Source of the DNA: Candidatus Planktophila sp. | GTDB lineage: Bacteria > Actinomycetota > Actinomycetes > Nanopelagicales > Nanopelagicaceae | Assembly: GCA_009691145.1 (NCBI GenBank) | Contig: SHVG01000003.1 | Coordinates: forward strand, 1 to 54,908 | DNA: 54,908 nt | Direction: 5' to 3' | Part shown: positions 54,690 to 54,908 of the stretch, piece by piece | How the letters are laid out: each line of letters starts with the position of its first letter | Position numbering within the stretch: position 1 is the first letter of the stretch | Program-made: the position numbers and the translations under genes | Notes under the pieces: generated by a model | Told to the model about the DNA's origin: nothing | The model's database searches: none | Seen by the model: the letters and a program-made list of their open reading frames with translations, nothing else

Positions 54690-54692
54690 GGA

Positions 54693-54887
54693 TTAATCCT
54701 CTTCAATAGCCTCACGTGGAATCCCGAGCAGATATAAAACAGAGTCAAGATATGGTGCGCGGGCTAAAACGCTAAAGAGCGCCTCAGTGATTCCCTCTCT
54801 ATCGACCCCACTGAGCAGGATTAGGCCTGTGAACTGCTCGGTAACGGGTGTGGGTGCCATAAGAAGTGCAAGGTTATCGCGAATCAC
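54693..54887 (-). CDS. Small hypothetical protein with weak ACT-like motif
   Basis: LILLSGVDREGITEALFSVLA; in-frame stop upstream at about 54894; GTG 54887 or ATG 54860 start. Confidence 0.45.
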   Translation of the reverse strand: MIRDNLALLMAPTPVTEQFTGLILLSGVDREGITEALFSVLARAPYLDSVLYLLGIPREAIEED

Positions 54888-54908
54888 GTTGCGTCAATGC
54901 CCATATTC

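Noticed and set aside
1-54908. Prophage, IS element, toxin-antitoxin, defence system or CRISPR array
   Set aside because: No transposase, integrase, cas, restriction or TA-like translations and no spaced direct repeats were seen; the window is core-gene synteny throughout.

Overview
This 54.9 kb window is a gene-dense, mostly co-directional core-genome segment from an actinobacterium. The gene order follows the standard actinobacterial arrangement: thrS-HIT-pgsA-PatA-pimA, pdxST-yebC-ruvCAB-secDF-rel, hisS-aspS-alaS-ruvX-mltG-aroE-aroCKBQ-efp-nusB-bldD, pyrRBC-carAB-pyrKDF-mihF/gmk-rpoZ-coaBC-metK-priA-def-fmt-rsmB-rpe. Very short or overlapping gene junctions suggest a streamlined genome, possibly a freshwater Nanopelagicales/acI-like lineage; the lineage is an inference. 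There are two tRNAs (Cys-GCA, Gly-GCC), an FMN riboswitch and a probable PyrR-binding leader hairpin. I saw no IS element, prophage or CRISPR array. The items most worth a second look are: (i) an N-terminally truncated hisG directly behind a riboswitch-controlled PnuC/RibM-type transporter; (ii) an in-frame fusion of actinobacterial IHF (mIHF) to guanylate kinase; (iii) a short protein collinear with the EF-G G-domain but lacking the GTP-binding motifs; (iv) a BldD with an exact c-di-GMP signature motif; (v) a 24-bp tandem repeat inside secD; (vi) convergent gene pairs with about 0 bp spacing; (vii) a cluster of dyad symmetries in one divergent intergenic region. All identifications come from reading the supplied sequence and translations plus recalled family knowledge. 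No database search was run.
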